From assembly GCF_001655675.1 (NCBI RefSeq), contig NZ_LYRP01000033.1:62001-126000 (forward strand): a stretch of DNA of 64,000 nucleotides. Reading direction: 5' to 3'. Positions 44,201 through 54,794 of this stretch are shown piece after piece (position 1 is the first letter of the stretch; every line of letters begins with the position of its first letter). A program made the position numbers and the translations under genes. Source of the stretch: Mangrovibacter phragmitis (lineage in GTDB: Bacteria > Pseudomonadota > Gammaproteobacteria > Enterobacterales > Enterobacteriaceae). Under the pieces are notes generated by a model. It saw only the letters and a list, made by a program, of their open reading frames with translations. It searched no databases and was not told the DNA's origin.

Positions 44201-44452
44201 CTCCACTTCAGCAAGGCATTCTGCGGTATCCCTGGTCATCAGGTCGTTACTGGACTGGGAAATGGTGCTGAGACGTGGTGTCTGGTGATATAACGCCAGG
44301 CAAATGGCATCCAGTAATGTGGTTTTGCCTGCACCGGTTGGCCCGGTAATGGCAAATAAACCATTGCTGTTGAACGGCGACTGAGTAAAGTCGATTTTCC
44401 ATTCACCTTTGAGTGAATTGAGGTTTTTCAACCGTAGCGTCAGAATTCTCAT
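41294..44452 (-). CDS. sbcC: Nuclease SbcCD subunit C
   Basis: This is the SMC-like ATPase of the SbcCD complex, which cuts DNA hairpins and processes protein-blocked ends. The N-terminal Walker A is [14 protein letters not shown] very long Gln-rich coiled coil reaches out and back around the zinc hook CPLCG in the middle. The C-terminal half carries the signature [20 protein letters not shown] and Walker [13 protein letters not shown]. The length (1052) equals E. coli SbcC (1048). The start overlaps the sbcD stop by 4 bp, so translation is coupled. Confidence 0.96.
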   Translation of the reverse strand: MRILTLRLKNLNSLKGEWKIDFTQSPFNSNGLFAITGPTGAGKTTLLDAICLALYHQTPRLSTISQSSNDLMTRDTAECLAEVEFEVKGVAWRAFWSQNRARNQPDGKLQAPRVELARCADGKIVADKVKDKLETIARLTGLDYDRFTRSMLLSQGQFAAFLNADAKARAELLEELTGTEIYGQISALIFDTWKQHKQQLEQLQAKASSVQCLTDGERAELENQVSSLVQQEQQLLTQQRQVQSAVQWLQQLTQQQQQISQLEQKLAQAKRDFEAAEPDRARLALALPAEKLRPVWQTCTDQMARVHHLEQQLVALSQRLSTAGLVRQQVWLSARNKSTYIQKQRQAITDWLSEHKAVGEWQHELAGWRSSFARYRDDSKQLTALQQTLTAQQEKLATQAHPALSLTADETVARLAEHQQHQAKREQLRRLAFEFAPLQQQYQQLQQQRNEQQQRYQQAGEQLAERRKTWAEVNQQYQDVARICELESAIVNLNAERERLQAGQPCPLCGATEHPAVAHYQALKPDENQRRKTELEERKRLLAEEGATLKGQHDALAAQTEQLTRQQASVEQALEHHQQQWAELCHALNLSAAPGDDITQWLSDNDAYQAQLQAHQVWLGQQALVDQTRAQVTELSQSCEQQRLILQTTLATWQLPWPQPGEVEAWLAAREKHREQFLRQQTLLAQLNTDDEAIRLILRTLEDDGSDTPLPDEETQQQRIQDWSRHNSEWVALHSQSEALTQQLQQEKEQLAQHQLALDNALQASQFASTEAMTAALLDDTTRQQLADRLAALAQQVQQQTALAEQAKQQLATHIAARPEHLSEQNTQSELEAQLALVNTQWRENTSGQGALRQQLVHDTRQREQQQSLLHSLEQQQQLVTDWGALNEMIGSKEGDKFRKFAQGLTLDNLVWLANQQLHRLHGRYLLQRKDNEALELQVVDTWQADAVRDTRTLSGGESFLVSLALALALSDLVSHKTRIDSLFLDEGFGTLDAETLDTALDALDTLNASGKIIGVISHVAAMKERIPVQIKVRKVNGLGYSRLDKHFAVDS

Positions 44453-45657
44453 GAGCCAGGTTCCTCTTCCAGGCGGTGCAGGGTTTCTGCAAACAACCCG
44501 CGCAGGCGGGAAGCCTGGTTTTCATCCAGGTTTTCTTGTGCCAGACGGCGCTCAAAAACTTCGCTGGTACTGAGTTCGCTCAGGGTTTCTTTTTGTTGGT
44601 TAGCGATGATTTTTTCCCGTTGTTCGCGGCTGCGGCGCAATAACACAATTTCTACTGGTAAATCAGCGGTCAGTGCCTGTAGCTGTTTTTGCATGTCGTG
44701 GAGATACTGGTCTGTAGTGAGTTCAATATCAAGCCAGGTGACTGGCGTGGAAGGGGCATCCCGCCATGCTTCCAGTTGCTGTTTAATGCTTTCCAGTGAG
44801 CCTTTAAGCATTAACAATGGTTGGGTTACCGGCACCGGGAGTGGCGTTACGGTGCTCAGTTTACCTTCAGTGAAATCCACCATCAGAACCATTTTGGTGT
44901 TGTTGGTTTCGTCAAAACTGAGTGCAATGGGCGACCCGCAGTAGCGGATATGCTCACTACTGGTGACTTTTTGGGGGCGGTGAATATGCCCCAGCGCAAT
45001 ATAATCAGCTGGCGGAAATGCACTGGCAGGGAAGGCATCAAGAGTACCGATATAGATTTCGCGCACAGCATCACTTTTACTGGCTCCAACGGTTGTCAGG
45101 TGGCCGGTGGCAATAATAGGGAGTTTGCGCTCACCGCGTAATTCGCAGGCTGCCTGGTAACCTTGCTGGTAATAGTGGTGAATGGCCCCGACCAGCGCCT
45201 GTTGTTTTTGCTGACCACTTTGCCCGGACTGGCTTATCTGGATATCGCGTGGGCGCAAAAAAGGAACCGGGCAGAGTACCGCGCCGGGTTCCCCGTTGCG
45301 AAGCGGTAATAAAATGGGGGCTTCGGTATCTGATGTACTGGCAATAACCCAGGTATTGAGGTAGCCCAACAATTCACGCGATTCGTTCAGTGTGGCGACG
45401 GAGTCATGGTTGCCGCCCAGCACGACAAGTGTGCAGCCGGTTGCCTGGAGTTGAACAACAAAGCGGTAATACAATTCGCGCGCGTAACTGGGCGGTGAGC
45501 CTGTATCGAAAATATCGCCTGCTACAATGACGGCGTCAACCTGGTGCTGTTCAACCATTTCGGTTAGCCAGTTTAGAAAGGCTGCATGTTCCGGAGCACG
45601 GCTTTTGGTATAGAAATTTTGTCCCAGATGCCAGTCAGAGGTGTGAAGAATGCGCAT
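44449..45657 (-). CDS. sbcD: Nuclease SbcCD subunit D
   Basis: This is an Mre11-like calcineurin-fold exo/endonuclease that acts with SbcC. The phosphoesterase motifs are [42 protein letters not shown] and ALGHIHRPQ, all intact. The length (402) matches E. coli SbcD (400). It is the first gene of the sbcDC operon and diverges from phoB across 252 bp that hold several PhoB-like half sites. Confidence 0.96.
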   Translation of the reverse strand: MRILHTSDWHLGQNFYTKSRAPEHAAFLNWLTEMVEQHQVDAVIVAGDIFDTGSPPSYARELYYRFVVQLQATGCTLVVLGGNHDSVATLNESRELLGYLNTWVIASTSDTEAPILLPLRNGEPGAVLCPVPFLRPRDIQISQSGQSGQQKQQALVGAIHHYYQQGYQAACELRGERKLPIIATGHLTTVGASKSDAVREIYIGTLDAFPASAFPPADYIALGHIHRPQKVTSSEHIRYCGSPIALSFDETNNTKMVLMVDFTEGKLSTVTPLPVPVTQPLLMLKGSLESIKQQLEAWRDAPSTPVTWLDIELTTDQYLHDMQKQLQALTADLPVEIVLLRRSREQREKIIANQQKETLSELSTSEVFERRLAQENLDENQASRLRGLFAETLHRLEEEPGS

Positions 45658-45795
45658 AACCTGTCCCGGTCAGAAAGCGAAGTGGTGATTATATACATGT
45701 GACGCATTAAGTTGCAGGTGTGTTGTCGTAAGCTGCGTAGCGGATTCCAGTGAGAATATGCGTTGCTACTTGTATTGCAGCAGAAGGAAACGCTT

Positions 45796-45815
45796 TGTCA
45801 TAAAATGATATGACA
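45796..45815. promoter_or_regulatory. Inverted PhoB-like half sites between sbcD and phoB
   Basis: TGTCATA (45796-45802) and TATGACA (45809-45815) form a perfect inverted pair around AAATGA. Each contains the TGTCAT half site, and the right-hand one faces sbcD. Confidence 0.4.
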
Positions 45816-45834
45816 GGTCATGTAATGGTCATTT

Positions 45835-45863
45835 TTTTCATAAAACTGTCATAAAACTGACGC
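45835..45863 (+). promoter_or_regulatory. Tandem Pho boxes of the phoBR promoter
   Basis: TTTTCAT-AAAA-CTGTCAT-AAAA-CTGACGC forms three PhoB half sites at 11-bp spacing, essentially the E. coli phoB promoter arrangement, followed by CATAATGAC as the -10 region. It gives autoactivation of phoBR under phosphate limitation. Confidence 0.85.
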
Positions 45864-45909
45864 ATAATGACGCCGCGTTAAATTATTGTATATATTTACA
45901 GGGCTGATT

Positions 45910-46599
45910 ATGGCGAGACGAATTCTGGTTGTGGAAGATGAAGCACCCATTCGTGAAATGGTGTGTTTTGTGCTCGAACAAAATGGTTTTCAGGCTGTTG
46001 AGGCGGAAGATTATGACAGTGCGGTAAACCAGCTCAACGAACCCTGGCCGGATTTAATTTTACTCGACTGGATGTTGCCGGGCGGCTCCGGGATTCAGTT
46101 TATCAAGCACCTGAAACGTGAAGCGATGACGCGGGATATACCGGTAGTCATGCTGACGGCCCGCGGTGAAGAAGAGGACCGGGTCAGAGGGTTGGAAATT
46201 GGGGCAGATGATTATATTACCAAGCCGTTTTCACCCAAAGAACTGGTCGCGCGTATTAAAGCGGTGATGCGCCGTATCTCTCCTATGGCAGTAGAAGAAG
46301 TGATTGAGATTCAGGGGCTCAGCCTGGATCCGTCTTCTCACCGGGTAATGACTGGTGAGAACCCACTGGATATGGGGCCGACAGAATTTAAGTTGCTGCA
46401 TTTTTTCATGACACACCCGGAACGGGTTTACAGCCGTGAACAACTCCTTAATCATGTATGGGGGACGAATGTTTACGTTGAGGACAGAACGGTAGATGTT
46501 CACATTCGCCGTTTACGTAAGGCACTGGAACTCAGTGGGCATGACCGTATGGTTCAAACCGTTCGCGGTACGGGTTATCGCTTTTCAGCCCGTTTTTAA
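45910..46599 (+). CDS. phoB: Phosphate regulon response regulator PhoB
   Basis: This is an OmpR-type transcription factor, active when phosphorylated by PhoR. The receiver domain has ED at residues 9-10, phospho-acceptor Asp53 in [10 protein letters not shown], Thr in [10 protein letters not shown] and Lys in [11 protein letters not shown]. The winged-helix domain ends [13 protein letters not shown] and [13 protein letters not shown]. Its 229 residues equal the E. coli length. The start at 45910 ([11 protein letters not shown]) has AGGG upstream; the longer frame adds eight residues. Confidence 0.97.
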   Translation: MARRILVVEDEAPIREMVCFVLEQNGFQAVEAEDYDSAVNQLNEPWPDLILLDWMLPGGSGIQFIKHLKREAMTRDIPVVMLTARGEEEDRVRGLEIGADDYITKPFSPKELVARIKAVMRRISPMAVEEVIEIQGLSLDPSSHRVMTGENPLDMGPTEFKLLHFFMTHPERVYSREQLLNHVWGTNVYVEDRTVDVHIRRLRKALELSGHDRMVQTVRGTGYRFSARF

Positions 46600-46621
46600 T
46601 TATCTGGATGGAGTATGACCC

Positions 46622-47932
46622 GTGCTTGAACGGTTGTCATGGCGAAGGCTGGTACTTGAACTGGCGCTGTGTTGCATACCTGCTTTATTGCTGGGGGCGT
46701 TCTTTGGTTATCTCCCCTGGTTTTTACTGGCGAGTGTGACAGGCCTGCTTGTCTGGCATTTTTGGAATCTGTTACGTCTTTCCTGGTGGCTATGGGTTGA
46801 TCGCAGTATGACGCCACCAACAGGCTCCGGGAGTTGGGAGCCGCTGATGTATGGTATTCACCAGATGCAGATGCGCAATAAAAAGCGGCGCAAAGAGCTG
46901 GGTAACCTGATCAAGCGGTTTCGTAGTGGGGCGGAGTCATTACCAGATGCACTGGTAATGATGACAGAAGTAGGTGCCATATTTTGGTGTAATGGCCTAG
47001 CTATTCAGTTGCTTAACTTACGCTGGCCGGATGATAACGGGCAAAATATTGTTAATTTGCTGCGCTACCCGGAATTTAACCAGTACATCAAAAAACGCGA
47101 TTTTGCGCGTCCTTTCAATCAGGTGTTGAACAATGGCCGCCATCTTGAATTTCGTATCATGCCTTATACCGACGGCCAGTGGCTGATGGTGGTGCGTGAT
47201 GTGACTCAGATGCATCAACTTGAGGGTGCACGGCGTAACTTTTTTGCCAATGTCAGCCACGAATTGCGTACACCACTGACAGTGCTGCAGGGCTATCTCG
47301 AGATGATGCAGGACCAGCCACTGGAAGGCGTGGTGCGGGAAAAAGCATTGATTACGATGCGTGAACAAACCTCCCGCATGGAAGGTCTGGTACGCCAGTT
47401 GCTGACGTTATCTCGTATTGAAGCGGCGCCAGCGCTGAGTCTTACTGATAAAATTGATGTTCCTCTGATGTTGCGTCTGGTGGAGCGTGAAGCGCAAACC
47501 TTGAGCCAGGGGCGTCACCAGATAAGTTTTATGGTTGACCCGGCGTTACAGGTTTATGGCAGTGAAGAGCAGCTTCGTAGCGCTATGTCTAACCTGGTCT
47601 ATAACGCAGTGAACCATACTCCGGAAGGGACACATATTCAGGTTAAATGGGAAAAAGTGGCTCATGGCGCGCGTTTCTCTGTGCAGGATAATGGGCCGGG
47701 GATCTCTCCTGAGCACCTGCCACGCCTGACAGAGCGTTTTTACCGGGTAGATAAAGCACGCTCTCGCCAGACCGGAGGCAGTGGTCTTGGCCTGGCAATA
47801 GTCAAACATGCGCTTACCCATCATGATGCCCGTCTGAGCATTGAGAGTGTACCAGGCAAAGGAAGCTGTTTTTCTTTTGAATTACCAGAGCGTTTGCTGG
47901 TGAGTGACAAGGTGCTGGCAGCCCAGGCCTGA
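46622..47932 (+). CDS. phoR: Phosphate regulon sensor histidine kinase PhoR
   Basis: This inner-membrane kinase/phosphatase of PhoB is governed by the Pst transporter and PhoU. Two helices lie near the N-terminus ([20 protein letters not shown] and following), then a PAS-type region ([20 protein letters not shown]), the phosphorylated His in [13 protein letters not shown], the N box [10 protein letters not shown], and G boxes [10 protein letters not shown] and [14 protein letters not shown]. There is no large periplasmic domain, as usual for PhoR. It begins with GTG, 22 bp after phoB, with GGAG upstream. The 436 residues are near the 431 of E. coli. Confidence 0.96.
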   Translation: MLERLSWRRLVLELALCCIPALLLGAFFGYLPWFLLASVTGLLVWHFWNLLRLSWWLWVDRSMTPPTGSGSWEPLMYGIHQMQMRNKKRRKELGNLIKRFRSGAESLPDALVMMTEVGAIFWCNGLAIQLLNLRWPDDNGQNIVNLLRYPEFNQYIKKRDFARPFNQVLNNGRHLEFRIMPYTDGQWLMVVRDVTQMHQLEGARRNFFANVSHELRTPLTVLQGYLEMMQDQPLEGVVREKALITMREQTSRMEGLVRQLLTLSRIEAAPALSLTDKIDVPLMLRLVEREAQTLSQGRHQISFMVDPALQVYGSEEQLRSAMSNLVYNAVNHTPEGTHIQVKWEKVAHGARFSVQDNGPGISPEHLPRLTERFYRVDKARSRQTGGSGLGLAIVKHALTHHDARLSIESVPGKGSCFSFELPERLLVSDKVLAAQA

Positions 47933-47957
47933 TTTAACTGTAAACATAACTTTCCTG

Positions 47958-47984
47958 CAGGCCATACTTATGGCCTGTTTTCTT
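47958..47984 (+). terminator. Terminator of phoBR
   Basis: AGGCCAT-ACTT-ATGGCCT, followed by GTTTTCTTTT, 26 bp after the phoR stop. Confidence 0.85.
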
Positions 47985-48413
47985 TTGTCTCGCAGAATGA
48001 ATGAAACAAATGCATCGTGATGGCGACTTTTTGTTCGAACTATAAGCGGTTCTTATGACGATAAAATAGCGATAATGTCTGCTTATTGGTTTGATTGCGG
48101 AATAAGCCGCTTGTTTTCGGATCGCTTCTTGCCTTTAAACGCTATAAGCGTTTTAATTGCGCCCCTGTTTGTGCATGAATGCACCAGGATTGCGTTATTA
48201 ACCGGAAAACTATTCTTAATTATGGTTAATCATGAGCATATCCCGCTGTGCGTGCTGTGTTGTTGGCCATCCACATATTCTGTCTGTGGCCGCTATTCAG
48301 CATAGTCATACCCGTTACTGGTTTTCGGGGCATTCAGCGTAGTGTGTTTTCTGTCATTCAGGTTTTTCGTTTCTGCAAACAACATAACCACATCCACAGG
48401 CTACAAGTACGAT
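47985..48413 (+). other. Long leader region before brnQ, no gene seen
   Basis: This 429-bp spacer corresponds to the brnQ leader region. It includes a small hairpin (AAACGC-TATA-AGCGTTT, about 48137-48153) and a longer spaced repeat ATTAACC...GGTTAAT near 48197-48230. Short frames are open here, but none has a convincing ribosome site, and I see no obvious leader peptide rich in branched-chain codons. Confidence 0.45.
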
Positions 48414-49733
48414 ATGACCCGTCAATTAACATCCCGTGACATCATCGCTTTAGGTTTTATGACCTTTGCGTTGTTTGTTGGCGCAGGGAACATTATTTTC
48501 CCTCCCATGGTCGGTTTACAGGCAGGCCCACATGTTTGGGTTGCCGCCGCTGGTTTTCTTATTACGGCAGTAGGTTTGCCAGTTCTCACTGTTATCTCGC
48601 TGGCAAAAGTCGGTGGCGGTATTGATAACCTCAGCTCCCCCATTGGCCGCCATGCAGGCCTGGTGCTGGCAACCATCTGTTATCTGGCTGTTGGGCCATT
48701 TTTTGCCACCCCCCGCACAGCAACCGTGTCATTTGAAGTAGGGATCGCTCCGCTGGCAGGCGATGGTCCCACCCCTTTACTGATTTACAGCCTGATTTAT
48801 TTTGCGCTGGTGATTGGGATTTCCCTCTACCCAGGGAAGTTGCTTGATACCGTAGGCCATTTTCTGGCTCCCGTAAAAATTGGCGCATTAATTATTTTGG
48901 GTGGCGCTGCGATTTTCTGGCCTGCAGGTGGTTTGAGTGACGCAACAGAGGCATATCAGAATGCAGCGTTTTCTAATGGCTTCGTCAATGGCTACCTGAC
49001 GATGGATACCCTGGGCGCTCTGGTGTTCGGTATTGTCATTGTGAATGCCGCGCGTTCCCGCGGTGTGACTGAATCACGCCTGTTAACCCGTTATACGATT
49101 TGGGCTGGTCTGATCGCTGGTGTGGGTTTGACGCTGTTGTACCTGTGCCTGTTCCGCCTGGGCTCTGACAGCAGCTCCCTGGTGCCCCAGTCTGCTAATG
49201 GTGCGGCCATTCTCCATGCTTATGTGCAACATACATTTGGTATCTATGGCAGTTTGTTACTGGCAATACTCATTTTTGTTGCCTGCATGGTAACGGCTGT
49301 AGGGTTGACCTGTGCCTGTGCTGAATTCTTTGCCCAGTATTTGCCAGTTTCATACCGCACTCTGGTGTTTATCCTTGGTCTGTTCTCCATGGTGGTATCC
49401 AACCTGGGGCTGACTCACCTGATTAAAATTTCAGTACCAGTGCTCACGGCTATCTACCCGCCTTGTATTGTGCTGGTCGTATTGAGTTTCACCCGCCCAT
49501 GGTGGAGTAACCCGACGCGTATTATTGCGCCAGGCATGTTAATCAGCCTGCTCTTTGGGTTAATTGATGGTGTGAAGGCTTCACCTTTCAGCGCTATTCT
49601 GCCTGCATGGTCAACCCATTTGCCACTGGCGGAAGAAGGGCTGGCCTGGTTGATGCCAACGCTTGTGATGCTGCTTATTTCGGTTGTGTGGGATAAAGTC
49701 GCAGGTGGTGAAGTGGCATCCACCGCACACTAA
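48414..49733 (+). CDS. brnQ: Branched-chain amino acid transporter BrnQ (LIV-II)
   Basis: This is an inner-membrane cation-coupled carrier for leucine, isoleucine and valine, with 12 helices. The protein follows E. coli BrnQ nearly residue for residue: [91 protein letters not shown]. The length of 439 is identical. The frame is open 24 codons further upstream, but homology fixes the start at 48414. The ribosome site is weak (AGG, 12 bp upstream). Confidence 0.97.
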   Translation: MTRQLTSRDIIALGFMTFALFVGAGNIIFPPMVGLQAGPHVWVAAAGFLITAVGLPVLTVISLAKVGGGIDNLSSPIGRHAGLVLATICYLAVGPFFATPRTATVSFEVGIAPLAGDGPTPLLIYSLIYFALVIGISLYPGKLLDTVGHFLAPVKIGALIILGGAAIFWPAGGLSDATEAYQNAAFSNGFVNGYLTMDTLGALVFGIVIVNAARSRGVTESRLLTRYTIWAGLIAGVGLTLLYLCLFRLGSDSSSLVPQSANGAAILHAYVQHTFGIYGSLLLAILIFVACMVTAVGLTCACAEFFAQYLPVSYRTLVFILGLFSMVVSNLGLTHLIKISVPVLTAIYPPCIVLVVLSFTRPWWSNPTRIIAPGMLISLLFGLIDGVKASPFSAILPAWSTHLPLAEEGLAWLMPTLVMLLISVVWDKVAGGEVASTAH

Positions 49734-49749
49734 ACAGAATTATTTGTTT

Positions 49750-49782
49750 AACCACGGGGTTCTGCTCCGTGGTTTTTTATTT
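49750..49782 (+). terminator. Terminator between brnQ and proY
   Basis: AACCACGG (49750-49757) pairs with CCGTGGTT (49767-49774), then TTTTATTTT. Its tail ends only about 20 bp before the proY start, leaving no room for a separate proY promoter downstream. Confidence 0.85.
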
Positions 49783-49802
49783 TGTCAGATGGTAAGAGAA
49801 AC

Positions 49803-51188
49803 ATGGAAAACGCGAACAAACTCAAACGTGGTCTGAGTACGCGTCACATCCGCTTTATGGCGCTGGGCTCGGCAATTGGTACCGGCCTGTTTTACGGCTC
49901 CGCGGATGCGATAAAAATGGCAGGCCCCAGTGTATTGCTGGCATACATTATTGGCGGTGTCGCCGCTTATATCATAATGCGTGCTTTGGGGGAAATGTCG
50001 GTACACAACCCTTCTGCAAGTTCGTTTTCGCGTTATGCCCAGGAAAATCTCGGTCCTTTAGCAGGGTATATTACTGGCTGGACCTACTGTTTTGAAATAC
50101 TGATTGTCGCCATTGCGGATGTAACCGCATTCGGTATTTATATGGGCGTCTGGTTCCCGGCTGTCCCGCACTGGATCTGGGTGTTGAGTGTGGTGCTGAT
50201 TATTTGCGCCATCAACCTGATGAGTGTCAAAGTGTTTGGGGAACTGGAGTTCTGGTTCTCATTCTTTAAAGTTGCCACGATTATCATCATGATTGTTGCC
50301 GGAGTCGGGATTATCCTGTGGGGCATCGGCAATGGCGGAGAACCAACCGGAGTACACAACCTGTGGAGTCATGGCGGGTTCTTCAGTAATGGCTGGCTGG
50401 GGATGATTATGTCGTTGCAAATGGTGATGTTTGCTTATGGCGGGATTGAAATCATCGGTATTACAGCAGGTGAAGCCAAAGACCCTGAGAAATCTATTCC
50501 GCGTGCTATTAACTCAGTCCCGCTGCGTATTCTGGTGTTCTATGTGGGGACGCTGTTTGTCATTATGTCCATCTACCCGTGGAATTTAGTGGGTACAGAT
50601 GGCAGCCCGTTTGTTCTGACATTCCAGCATATGGGGATTACCTTTGCGGCCAGCATCCTGAACTTTGTGGTGCTGACTGCGTCACTGTCTGCCATCAATA
50701 GCGATGTTTTTGGCGTGGGGCGCATGCTGCACGGGATGGCGGAGCAGGGCAGTGCGCCTAAAATCTTCGCGAAAACATCGCGTAAAGGCATTCCCTGGGT
50801 AACGGTTATAGTGATGACCGGGGCATTGCTGGTTGCGGTGTACCTCAACTACATCATGCCGGAAAATGTGTTTCTGGTGATTGCTTCCCTTGCCACGTTC
50901 GCCACTGTATGGGTGTGGATTATGATTTTGCTGTCTCAAATAGCTTTCCGCCGCCGTTTACCCGCCAGTGAAGTTGCCGCGCTGAAGTTTAAAGTACCGG
51001 GTGGTGTAATCACTACAGTGGTTGGGCTGGTGTTCCTGGTCTTTATTATTGGTTTGATTGGTTACCATCCTGAAACCCGCATTTCGCTTTATGTCGGTAT
51101 CGTCTGGATTGTTTTACTGCTGGCTGGCTGGGTGATTAAATGCCGTGCGGATAACCGCAAAGCTGTGCTTGTATCAGATAACGACTAG
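49803..51188 (+). CDS. proY: Amino acid permease ProY
   Basis: This APC-family permease, cryptic for proline in Salmonella and tied to histidine use, has 12 helices and 461 residues. [59 protein letters not shown] and [20 protein letters not shown] match E. coli ProY very closely. The start at 49803 ([10 protein letters not shown]) agrees with E. coli (MESKNKLKRG) and is preferred over an ATG seven codons before, which lies within the terminator tail. It follows brnQ by only 70 bp with an intrinsic terminator between, so expression probably relies on read-through. Confidence 0.95.
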   Translation: MENANKLKRGLSTRHIRFMALGSAIGTGLFYGSADAIKMAGPSVLLAYIIGGVAAYIIMRALGEMSVHNPSASSFSRYAQENLGPLAGYITGWTYCFEILIVAIADVTAFGIYMGVWFPAVPHWIWVLSVVLIICAINLMSVKVFGELEFWFSFFKVATIIIMIVAGVGIILWGIGNGGEPTGVHNLWSHGGFFSNGWLGMIMSLQMVMFAYGGIEIIGITAGEAKDPEKSIPRAINSVPLRILVFYVGTLFVIMSIYPWNLVGTDGSPFVLTFQHMGITFAASILNFVVLTASLSAINSDVFGVGRMLHGMAEQGSAPKIFAKTSRKGIPWVTVIVMTGALLVAVYLNYIMPENVFLVIASLATFATVWVWIMILLSQIAFRRRLPASEVAALKFKVPGGVITTVVGLVFLVFIIGLIGYHPETRISLYVGIVWIVLLLAGWVIKCRADNRKAVLVSDND

Positions 51189-51198
51189 CTTTTTTGCT

Positions 51199-51225
51199 CC
51201 GGGGAGGCGTCTGGTTTCTCCCCGG
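51199..51225 (+). terminator. GC-rich hairpin after proY
   Basis: CCGGGGAG (51199-51206) pairs with CTCCCCGG (51218-51225) around an 11-bp loop, 11 bp past the proY stop. There is no T-tract, so it is a weak terminator at best. Confidence 0.45.
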
Positions 51226-51250
51226 GGTGAGTCTGTTTCTCTTTCCGTTT

Positions 51251-51273
51251 TCTCCTCCCCCGTTATCCTCCCC
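51251..51273 (+). promoter_or_regulatory. Two MalT boxes before malZ
   Basis: On the minus strand GGGGAGGAGA (51251-51260) and GGGGAGGATA (51264-51273) match the MalT box GGGGAKGAGG at 9 and 8 of 10 positions, in the same orientation and with starts 13 bp apart. malZ belongs to the MalT regulon in E. coli, so maltotriose should induce it. Confidence 0.7.
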
Positions 51274-51351
51274 GAATAAAGTCGCTAATGGTGAGTTTCC
51301 TGTGTAACGATTATGGCAAGGTGGCGCAATTCCAGAGAGGGGAGAGCGATT

Positions 51352-53169
51352 ATGTTAACAGCCTGGCACCTGCCAGTTACGCCGTTTGTCACGATTCATG
51401 ATAACCATTTGGTCGTGACTTTGTGGCTCGCTGGTAATGATTTACCGCAGCGTGTTGTTATCCGTTATGAAGAAGATAACGAAGAGCTGATGATGCCGAT
51501 GAAGCGGCAGAGTACGGCTCCTGCCAGGGGCGTGGTAGCCTGGCGCGGGCGAATCAGCCTTGCTCAGGGACAACCACGCCGCCGCTACAGCTTTAAACTG
51601 TTATGGGCCGACCGCCAGCAATGGTTTTCGCCACGGGGAATGGGTGCATTCCCGCCGCCGCGGCTGGAAACTTTCGCAGTTGATTACCCTGATACAGGGC
51701 CCGGCTGGGTCGCAGACCAGGTGTTTTACCAAATATTTCCCGACCGTTTTGCCCGTAGTCACCAGCGTAAGCCCGAGGCAGACCACTCTTACTGGCACCA
51801 TTCAGCCGGGACTGAAACCCGGCATAAGGCCTGGCATGAACCTCTGACACACGAAGCGGGAGGATCGACATTTTATGGCGGAGATTTGGATGGCATCACT
51901 GAAAAACTGCCTTACTTGCAGAAGCTTGGAGTAACAGCCCTGTATCTTAACCCGGTGTTCACGGCCCCCAGCGTGCATAAATACGATACCCAGAATTACC
52001 GCGAGGTGGATATGGCGTTCGGTGGCAATGATGCCTTATTGCGTTTACGGCAACAAACCAGGAACAAGGGAATGCGCCTGATTCTGGATGGTGTCTTTAA
52101 CCACACCGGAGATACTCACCCCTGGTTTGACCGTTACCAGCAACATTCGCAGGGAGCCTGCCACCATGCGGATTCCCCCTGGCGTGAGTGGTATCATTTT
52201 GATGAATCAGGTCAGGCGCTGAACTGGCTGGGTTACAGCAGCCTGCCCAAGCTTGATTATGGGTGTGCTGGTGTAGTGGATGAAATCTACCGGGGTGAGA
52301 ACAGCGTGGTGCGCCACTGGCTACAGCCACCCTGGAATATGGATGGCTGGCGGCTGGATGTCGTACAAATGTTGGGTGAGGCGGGAGGAGCTAAAAATAA
52401 CCAGCAACATATTGCTGGTATCACTCAGGCTTCCTGCGAGGTAAACCCTGAGGCATTTGTGTTTGGTGAGCACTTTGGCGATGCCCGTCAGTGGTTGCAT
52501 AACGATGCTGAACACAGCGCGATGAATTACCGTGGGTTCAGCTTCCCGGTTTGGGGGTTTCTGGCTAACACGGATATTTCGTACGACCCTAATCATATTG
52601 ACGCTGAAACCTGTGCAGCCTGGCTTGAGGATTACCGGGCCGGGTTATCTCACCAACAGCAGTTACGCATGTTTAACCAACTCGACAGCCACGACACAGC
52701 GCGGTTTAAAACACTGCTGGGGAAAGATGTTGCCCACCTGCCACTGGCCGTTATCTGGTTGTTTTGCTGGCCTGGCGTTCCCTGTATTTATTATGGCGAT
52801 GAAGTGGGGCTCGATGGCGGCAACGACCCTATGTGTCGTAAACCCTTCCCGTGGGATAAAGCACAGCAGGACCTGGCGCTGTTAAGTCTGTACCGGCGTA
52901 TTGCAACGATACGCCGAAAAAGTAAGGCTCTGCGCCATGGTGGCTGCCAGGTGGTTTTTGCGGCCGGTGACGTGCTGGTGTTTGTCCGTGTGTGGCAAAA
53001 GGAGCGAGTGCTGGTTGCCCTGAATCGTGGGGAGAAAACCACTTGTACGCTGCCTTTCTCTGCCTTGCTGGCAGAGAAAAGCTGGCATTGCCTTGAAGGA
53101 AGTGGCGTTATTGATGGCATGGCACTGGCTTTACCGGGAGTATCAGCCACTGTCTGGCAGGGTAAATAA
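51352..53169 (+). CDS. malZ: Maltodextrin glucosidase
   Basis: This cytoplasmic GH13 enzyme removes glucose from the reducing end of maltodextrins (maltotriose to maltoheptaose). It has an N-terminal beta domain, then the catalytic barrel with [25 protein letters not shown], the nucleophile Asp in [17 protein letters not shown], the acid/base Glu in [13 protein letters not shown] and the transition-state Asp in [11 protein letters not shown]. The length (605) equals the E. coli protein. The start at 51352, with GGGGAGAG upstream, agrees with E. coli MLNAWHLP. MalT boxes lie about 80 bp upstream. Confidence 0.97.
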   Translation: MLTAWHLPVTPFVTIHDNHLVVTLWLAGNDLPQRVVIRYEEDNEELMMPMKRQSTAPARGVVAWRGRISLAQGQPRRRYSFKLLWADRQQWFSPRGMGAFPPPRLETFAVDYPDTGPGWVADQVFYQIFPDRFARSHQRKPEADHSYWHHSAGTETRHKAWHEPLTHEAGGSTFYGGDLDGITEKLPYLQKLGVTALYLNPVFTAPSVHKYDTQNYREVDMAFGGNDALLRLRQQTRNKGMRLILDGVFNHTGDTHPWFDRYQQHSQGACHHADSPWREWYHFDESGQALNWLGYSSLPKLDYGCAGVVDEIYRGENSVVRHWLQPPWNMDGWRLDVVQMLGEAGGAKNNQQHIAGITQASCEVNPEAFVFGEHFGDARQWLHNDAEHSAMNYRGFSFPVWGFLANTDISYDPNHIDAETCAAWLEDYRAGLSHQQQLRMFNQLDSHDTARFKTLLGKDVAHLPLAVIWLFCWPGVPCIYYGDEVGLDGGNDPMCRKPFPWDKAQQDLALLSLYRRIATIRRKSKALRHGGCQVVFAAGDVLVFVRVWQKERVLVALNRGEKTTCTLPFSALLAEKSWHCLEGSGVIDGMALALPGVSATVWQGK

Positions 53170-53224
53170 ATCAGTCAGGCCGGCTTGTTGCTTCAGGTGT
53201 GCGGAACCCAAACAGCGTGGCGTT

Positions 53225-54115
53225 TTATGCAGGCGTTGCCCGTGGTGTTTCACAACTGGTACGTAATACGCTCAAGGCTCGTTGTGCCCGGCGCGAGAGT
53301 GGCCATTCGGCCCGGTAGATTAACCACAGTGGGTTAACCACTTCCGGGCCCAGTTCCAACGCCTGAATTGCCTCCTGGCGCGCAAATGCCATGCGGGCAA
53401 AACGTGGTAATACAGTAAAGCCCATGCCCCGGGCGACAGGTTCAAGTATCAGGCCTATTTGGTTAATAAACCCGTTTTCTGGCAGGCTGGACACACCCGG
53501 GTTAGCCGGAAACCAGCGGCTGAGTAAACGGGTTGCCATTACATTCCCATCCGGGTGGTTAATAAAACCGAGGTTTTCAAGGTCAGGCCAGGTGTGCACA
53601 CTGGCTCCTGCCGGGGCAATCAACTCCAGATATTCGTTAGCGAAGAACTCGGCATTCAGGCTGGGATGGTCGGGTTTTAACGGCACAATACCCAGTTCGA
53701 AATGGTTATTCAGTACCGCATCCAGCACTTCTTTATCCGGTGCAAAACGGTAACGAACTGTCAGATCCGGGCATTGCTGTTGTAAGTCAAGTAACAACGG
53801 ATACAGCGATAATCCAATACTGCCAGGGCTTATCACACTGATTTCCCCCTGGTCATCATCCCGGGCGGCAAGGCTCGCGTTCAGGCGTTTTTCAGCACCA
53901 CATATTTCGTCGTAAAAGCGCAACAGTACATGGCCTGCTGGCGTTAATTCAACATGCCGGGAGTGGCGAATGATCAGTTGGCCATACTCGGCCTCCAGTT
54001 GTTTAACGTGTTGGCTGACAGCCGACTGTGTCAGTAACAGGCTGTCAGCCGCCCGGGTGAAGTTTCCCCGTTTTGCCAGTGCAGCAAATGAACGTAACCA
54101 TTGTGGATTAACCAT
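53225..54115 (-). CDS. LysR-family transcriptional regulator (296 aa)
   Basis: It has an N-terminal helix-turn-helix (LRSFAALAKRGNFTRAADSLLLTQSAVSQHVKQLE, cited in part) and a substrate-binding-like effector domain (ELGIVPLKPDHPSLN, GFINQIGLILEPVARGMGFTVLP). The last segments resemble the subgroup of LysR proteins that control small metabolic or detoxification genes. It is divergent from the VOC gene at 54208 across 92 bp, so it most likely regulates that gene. Together they sit exactly where E. coli has the queA-to-thiI block. Confidence 0.9.
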   Translation of the reverse strand: MVNPQWLRSFAALAKRGNFTRAADSLLLTQSAVSQHVKQLEAEYGQLIIRHSRHVELTPAGHVLLRFYDEICGAEKRLNASLAARDDDQGEISVISPGSIGLSLYPLLLDLQQQCPDLTVRYRFAPDKEVLDAVLNNHFELGIVPLKPDHPSLNAEFFANEYLELIAPAGASVHTWPDLENLGFINHPDGNVMATRLLSRWFPANPGVSSLPENGFINQIGLILEPVARGMGFTVLPRFARMAFARQEAIQALELGPEVVNPLWLIYRAEWPLSRRAQRALSVLRTSCETPRATPA

Positions 54116-54207
54116 TACGAACTCTTATAGAAACCATTAGTTGTTGGTGGTTCTTATTATAGTTTTGAGAGCGTAGGCTTGTGGAATACAAATTGAGGAG
54201 AATTGAT

Positions 54208-54708
54208 ATGAACCAAACTTATCCACGCGCCTTTTCGCATATCGGGTTGTCGGTGACCGACCTGGACGCCGCCGTGAAGTTTTACACCGAAGTGATGGGG
54301 TGGTACCTGATTATGCAACCCACCACAATCACGGAAGATGACAGCGCTATTGGCGTAATGTGCAGCGATGTCTTTGGTGCCGGCTGGTCCTCTTTCCGTA
54401 TCGCTCATCTCTCTACCGGTGACCGGGTTGGTGTTGAAATCTTTGAATTTAACGCTGCAGAAAAGCCGGAAAATAACTTTGAATACTGGAAAACGGGTGT
54501 ATTCCATTTCTGCGTGCAGGACCCGGATGTGGAAGGGCTGGCCGCTAAAATCGTTGCTGCTGGTGGTAAACAGCGCATGCCTGTGCGTGAGTATTACCCG
54601 GGTGAGAAACCATACCGTATGGTGTATATGGAAGATCCCTTCGGCAATATTATTGAAATATATAGCCACAGCTATGAGCTGACCTATTCAGCCGGGGCTT
54701 ACCAGTAA
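54208..54708 (+). CDS. VOC-family protein, glyoxalase/dioxygenase type (166 aa)
   Basis: This is a vicinal-oxygen-chelate fold protein with two beta-alpha-beta-beta-beta halves. SHIGLSVTDLDAAVKFYTEVMGW begins the first (His10 as a metal ligand), GVFHFCVQDPDVEGLAAKIVAAGG the second (His near 102), and YMEDPFGNIIEIYSHS ends it with the metal Glu. Relatives include lactoylglutathione lyase-like enzymes and small dioxygenases; the substrate is unknown. GAGGAG before the ATG at 54208 decides the start against a GTG nine codons upstream. It pairs with the divergent LysR gene. Confidence 0.85.
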   Translation: MNQTYPRAFSHIGLSVTDLDAAVKFYTEVMGWYLIMQPTTITEDDSAIGVMCSDVFGAGWSSFRIAHLSTGDRVGVEIFEFNAAEKPENNFEYWKTGVFHFCVQDPDVEGLAAKIVAAGGKQRMPVREYYPGEKPYRMVYMEDPFGNIIEIYSHSYELTYSAGAYQ

Positions 54709-54741
54709 GTAACAGGACAATGACTTAAGGGGAAAATGCAA

Positions 54742-54788
54742 CAGGTACCTGACAAACTGGCTGTTAAATACCAGTTCTCAGGTGCCTG
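54742..54788. terminator. Long two-part hairpin between the VOC gene and yajL
   Basis: CAGGTACCTGA (54742-54752) pairs with TCAGGTGCCTG (54778-54788) at 10 of 11 positions, and inside them AACTGG pairs with CCAGTT. It lies between convergent genes. It lacks a strong T-tract. Confidence 0.55.
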
Positions 54789-54794
54789 ATGCCA

